Shown: piece after piece, positions 62,025 to 64,000 of the stretch | Layout: each line of letters opens with the position of its first letter | Numbering within the stretch: position 1 is the first letter of the stretch | NCBI GenBank assembly: GCA_042095835.1 | Contig: JBELML010000007.1 | Location: 1 to 64,000 of the forward strand | From: DATFKA01 sp042095835 | GTDB lineage: Bacteria; Bacteroidota; Bacteroidia; Chitinophagales; Saprospiraceae | Length of the DNA: 64,000 nt | Direction of reading: 5' to 3' | Notes under the pieces: model-generated | What the model was told of the DNA's origin: nothing | The model's input: only the letters and a program-made list of their open reading frames with translations | Databases searched by the model: none | Made by a program: the position numbers and the translations under genes

Positions 62025-63437
62025 TTAAGACACGCCCCCGCTGGGCAGGGTGATCAAAATGCGCTCAATCCGGCGCTTATTGACCGCGATAGCTTTGAAG
62101 GTGAAGCCCTGGCAAGTAATTTCTCCCTCTTTGGCCAGAAAACCTCCGTAGATTTCTAAGACCAAGCCTGCCAGAGAATCTGCTTCTCCTTTCATTTCGT
62201 CAAAGGTCTCGGTATCGATGCCCATGACTCTACATACATCGTTAAGTAATGTTTTTCCTTCAAAGATGTACTGATATTCGTCAATCTTTTGGAAGTCTAC
62301 TTCCTTTTCAGCGTCAAACTCATCTTTGATCTCGCCAATGATTTCCTCCATGATATCTTCTAGGGTGACAATACCCGAGGAGCCCCCGTACTCGTCTACT
62401 ACGATAGCCATATGTAGTCGTTTCCGCTGGAACTCTTTGAGTAGGTCGTCAATTTTCTTGGCTTCAGGTGCATAGAGTAGATCGGTTCGAATTAAAGTTT
62501 GCCACTCGAAGGATTTATCTTCATCGAGGTGGCCGAGTAAATCTTTTGCGTATAGAATCCCGGTCACATTATCGAATTCTTCATCGTAGACAGGGATTCT
62601 GGAGTAGCCCGATTCTTTGACGGTTTCCAGCAAAGTCGAATAATCGATTCTGAAATCAACGGCGACGACATCTACTCTAGGCCGCATAATTTGTTTGACA
62701 CTGACCTCTCCAAACTTCACAATACTTTTGAGTATATCTATTTCTTGGTCGGCATCTGCGCTTTTAGAGACGGTCAATTCAATAGCTTCGTCAATTTCTT
62801 CTCTGCTGGGTTGATTGGAGCTGGAGTTAGATTTTGCTAAGCGGTTTTCTACAAAATTGGTCATTCTCACTAAAAAGGCATTGATAGGCCTCAAAATACC
62901 CATCAAAAAAGATAGCGGCCTAGCCATGAAACGAGCTAGTTTTAGGTTGTTCATCTTTGCGTAAACCTTGGGCGTGACTTCGCCAAAAAGGACCAAAAGA
63001 AAAGAAATGCCAACGGTCACAATCAGGAATTTAAAAAAATCAGACCATTGCTCCGCTGTTGCAAAAGGAAGCACCGCATTTACGGACTCTCCCCAAAATC
63101 CAAATAACTCCTCCGATAGCAAGGGGTCTAATACGACAGAAGAGAGCAGAATGATGGCAATGTTGATGAAGTTGTTGCTCACCAAAATGGTAGCTAAAAG
63201 ATAGCGAGGATGCTCTTTTAGGAAAAGAATACGACGATCGGCCGGTGTGGGCTCTTGTTCTATTCCTTCTAAATCTGAGCTAGAAAGCGAGAAAAAGGCA
63301 ATCTCTGCGCCTGAGACTAATGCTGAACACAGTAAGAGTATAGATATCCCCAGGAATCCTGCGATGGTACTTAATAGGAAGGGGATATTTATAGCTGCTA
63401 GAAGTAAGGATATAAACGGGAGCGATTCAGCTTCCAA
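62025..63437 (-). CDS. gldE: Gliding motility-associated protein GldE (CNNM/CorC family)
   Basis: A 470-residue membrane protein. An N-terminal region with about four helices (about 10-190: CNNM domain, opening with SALVSGAEIAFFSLSSSDL) precedes a CBS pair (about 255-370; MRPRVDVVAVD and IVVDEYGGSSGIVTLEDIMEE) and a C-terminal CorC_HlyC domain. Its order behind ssb is the known ssb-gldE-gldD cluster of Bacteroidota, which supports the call over a general hemolysin-type transporter. The only in-frame start is a TTG at 63437, 11 bp after the ssb stop. Confidence 0.92.
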   Translation of the reverse strand: MEAESLPFISLLLAAINIPFLLSTIAGFLGISILLLCSALVSGAEIAFFSLSSSDLEGIEQEPTPADRRILFLKEHPRYLLATILVSNNFINIAIILLSSVVLDPLLSEELFGFWGESVNAVLPFATAEQWSDFFKFLIVTVGISFLLVLFGEVTPKVYAKMNNLKLARFMARPLSFLMGILRPINAFLVRMTNFVENRLAKSNSSSNQPSREEIDEAIELTVSKSADADQEIDILKSIVKFGEVSVKQIMRPRVDVVAVDFRIDYSTLLETVKESGYSRIPVYDEEFDNVTGILYAKDLLGHLDEDKSFEWQTLIRTDLLYAPEAKKIDDLLKEFQRKRLHMAIVVDEYGGSSGIVTLEDIMEEIIGEIKDEFDAEKEVDFQKIDEYQYIFEGKTLLNDVCRVMGIDTETFDEMKGEADSLAGLVLEIYGGFLAKEGEITCQGFTFKAIAVNKRRIERILITLPSGGVS

Positions 63438-63448
63438 AAGTTATAATT

Positions 63449-63898
63449 TTAGAATGGTAAATCGTCATCTGCTTCTTCGGTTATCGGTGGAGGTGAGCTA
63501 CTGATAGAGCTATTTGCTACGGTAGGCTCATCCTTGGGACTAGAGAAGGCACCGCCACCGCCCGAGTTGGGTGTATTCCGATTGATGACACGGAAATAAT
63601 TCGACACCACCTCGGTGGTTTTTCTATTATTCCCATCCTTATCCTGCCAGGTGCGGGTACTCAACTTTCCCTCCAAATAGACCGTCATCCCTTTTTTTAG
63701 GGAACTTTCGGCGCGCTCAGCTACTGCTCGCCAAGCGACGATCTCGTGCCACTCGGTTTGAGTTTGCCACTCACCAGATTTATCTCTATAGTTTTCATTG
63801 GTTGCGATGGAGAATTTAGCAACTTTTGCCCCATTTTCTAAAGCACGTACCTCAGGGTCTTTGCCCAAGTTGCCAATTAAAGTAACTTTGTTGACCAT
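63449..63898 (-). CDS. ssb: Single-stranded DNA-binding protein
   Basis: A 149-residue SSB. The N-terminal OB fold (MVNKVTLIGNLGKDPEVR, about 1-18, with WHEIVAWRAVAERA at 50-63) binds single-stranded DNA; the C-terminal tail ends DDDLPF, the acidic peptide that recruits repair and replication partners. Length is usual. It heads the ssb-gldE run. A MITE of family 2 ends 19 bp ahead of its start codon, so an essential gene has a mobile element directly in its promoter region. Confidence 0.97.
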   Translation of the reverse strand: MVNKVTLIGNLGKDPEVRALENGAKVAKFSIATNENYRDKSGEWQTQTEWHEIVAWRAVAERAESSLKKGMTVYLEGKLSTRTWQDKDGNNRKTTEVVSNYFRVINRNTPNSGGGGAFSSPKDEPTVANSSISSSPPPITEEADDDLPF

Positions 63899-63917
63899 TC
63901 TTATTTTATTGGTTTAG

Positions 63918-64000
63918 TAATGATCAAAAAATAACTTTTCGATTTTGATGGAATCTTTTACACCAATGCGGCGTTAAAAAGCCTCGCTGATGCCCTGCAT
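63918..64000 (-). repeat. MITE-like element, family 2, copy D3 (cut by window end)
   Basis: Read on the minus strand it matches the right half of D1 and D2, including gaggctttttaacgc, aaaagattccatcaaaatcg and the terminal ttttttgatcatta. The rest lies beyond the window. The right end faces ssb and is 19 bp from its start codon; the flank beyond it (ctaaa on the minus strand) is the same as the right flank of D1. Confidence 0.8.

Noticed and set aside
1..64000. tRNA, rRNA or intact transposase genes
   Set aside because: No cloverleaf-like sequence, rRNA segment or DDE/IS transposase motif was recognised on either strand by reading; a tRNAscan or HMM run would be decisive.

Overview
The window is chromosomal DNA of a Bacteroidota bacterium, most likely a gliding, marine-type Saprospiria member (Lewinella/Haliscomenobacter-like). 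Lineage evidence seen here: gliding genes gldD and gldE next to ssb, a type IX secretion sorting domain on a haloperoxidase, a one-protein hybrid two-component regulator with an AraC output, a FISUMP lipoprotein, -7 promoter boxes of the form TAnnTTTG, and weak Shine-Dalgarno sequences. The species call is inference. No rRNA, tRNA, CRISPR array, phage or intact transposase gene was found. One 100-N assembly gap (15259-15358) is flanked by the same 33 bp on both sides, so it is probably a contig overlap rather than missing sequence.

Layout. 1-7.5 kb: membrane and lipoproteins, a TPR/kinase/receiver/AraC regulator, a lectin-like protein that may be its target, and an orphan LytTR regulator. 7.9-11.7 kb: oxidative pentose phosphate genes (pgl and zwf on minus, gnd divergent). 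11.9-19.8 kb: ileS, an rRNA m5C methyltransferase, moaA, a bestrophin-like channel and a flavin-binding protein. 19.9-27.8 kb: a Gfo/Idh oxidoreductase, an S9 peptidase and a large dehydrogenase-HEAT-cytochrome c lipoprotein. 27.8-31.8 kb: an outer-membrane protein, then a minus-strand operon of a transglutaminase/7TM protein, an ATP-grasp ligase and a 50-residue peptide. 32-37.6 kb: a secreted vanadium haloperoxidase followed by a compact glutamine-synthetase-like / kinase-like / HAD phosphatase cluster. 37.6-46.6 kb: DinB, alpha-galactosidase, pirin, an ATPase behind a double palindrome, an arginase-family enzyme and gltX. 47-57.8 kb: polysaccharide deacetylase, porin-like protein, ftcD, a DUF1232 protein, trhO, a secreted caspase-like protein, a sortilin-like protein and an RRM protein. 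57.8-63.9 kb: a minus-strand run ssb-gldE-TfoX-like-VIT-gldD-DUF5691-DUF6920.

The most unusual layer is intergenic. Two families of short MITE-like elements with terminal inverted repeats account for seven copies. In every copy the same end of the element faces a start codon, usually 9-62 bp away, and two copies have the same 5-bp target duplication, CTCAG. Separately, there are tracts of TAATG-type words, some with GC-rich hairpins, and a four-unit minisatellite. The best regulatory candidates are the 21-bp direct repeats between the hybrid regulator and the lectin-like gene, and two 13-nt-spaced palindromes at 41.4-41.5 kb, one of which encloses a -7 box and the start codon of the ATPase gene.

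The best candidates for an undescribed system are the GS-like/kinase/HAD cluster, whose first gene has no recognisable start codon; the transglutaminase/ATP-grasp/small-peptide operon; the secreted protein with a His/Cys pair like that of caspases; and the orientation-locked MITEs.
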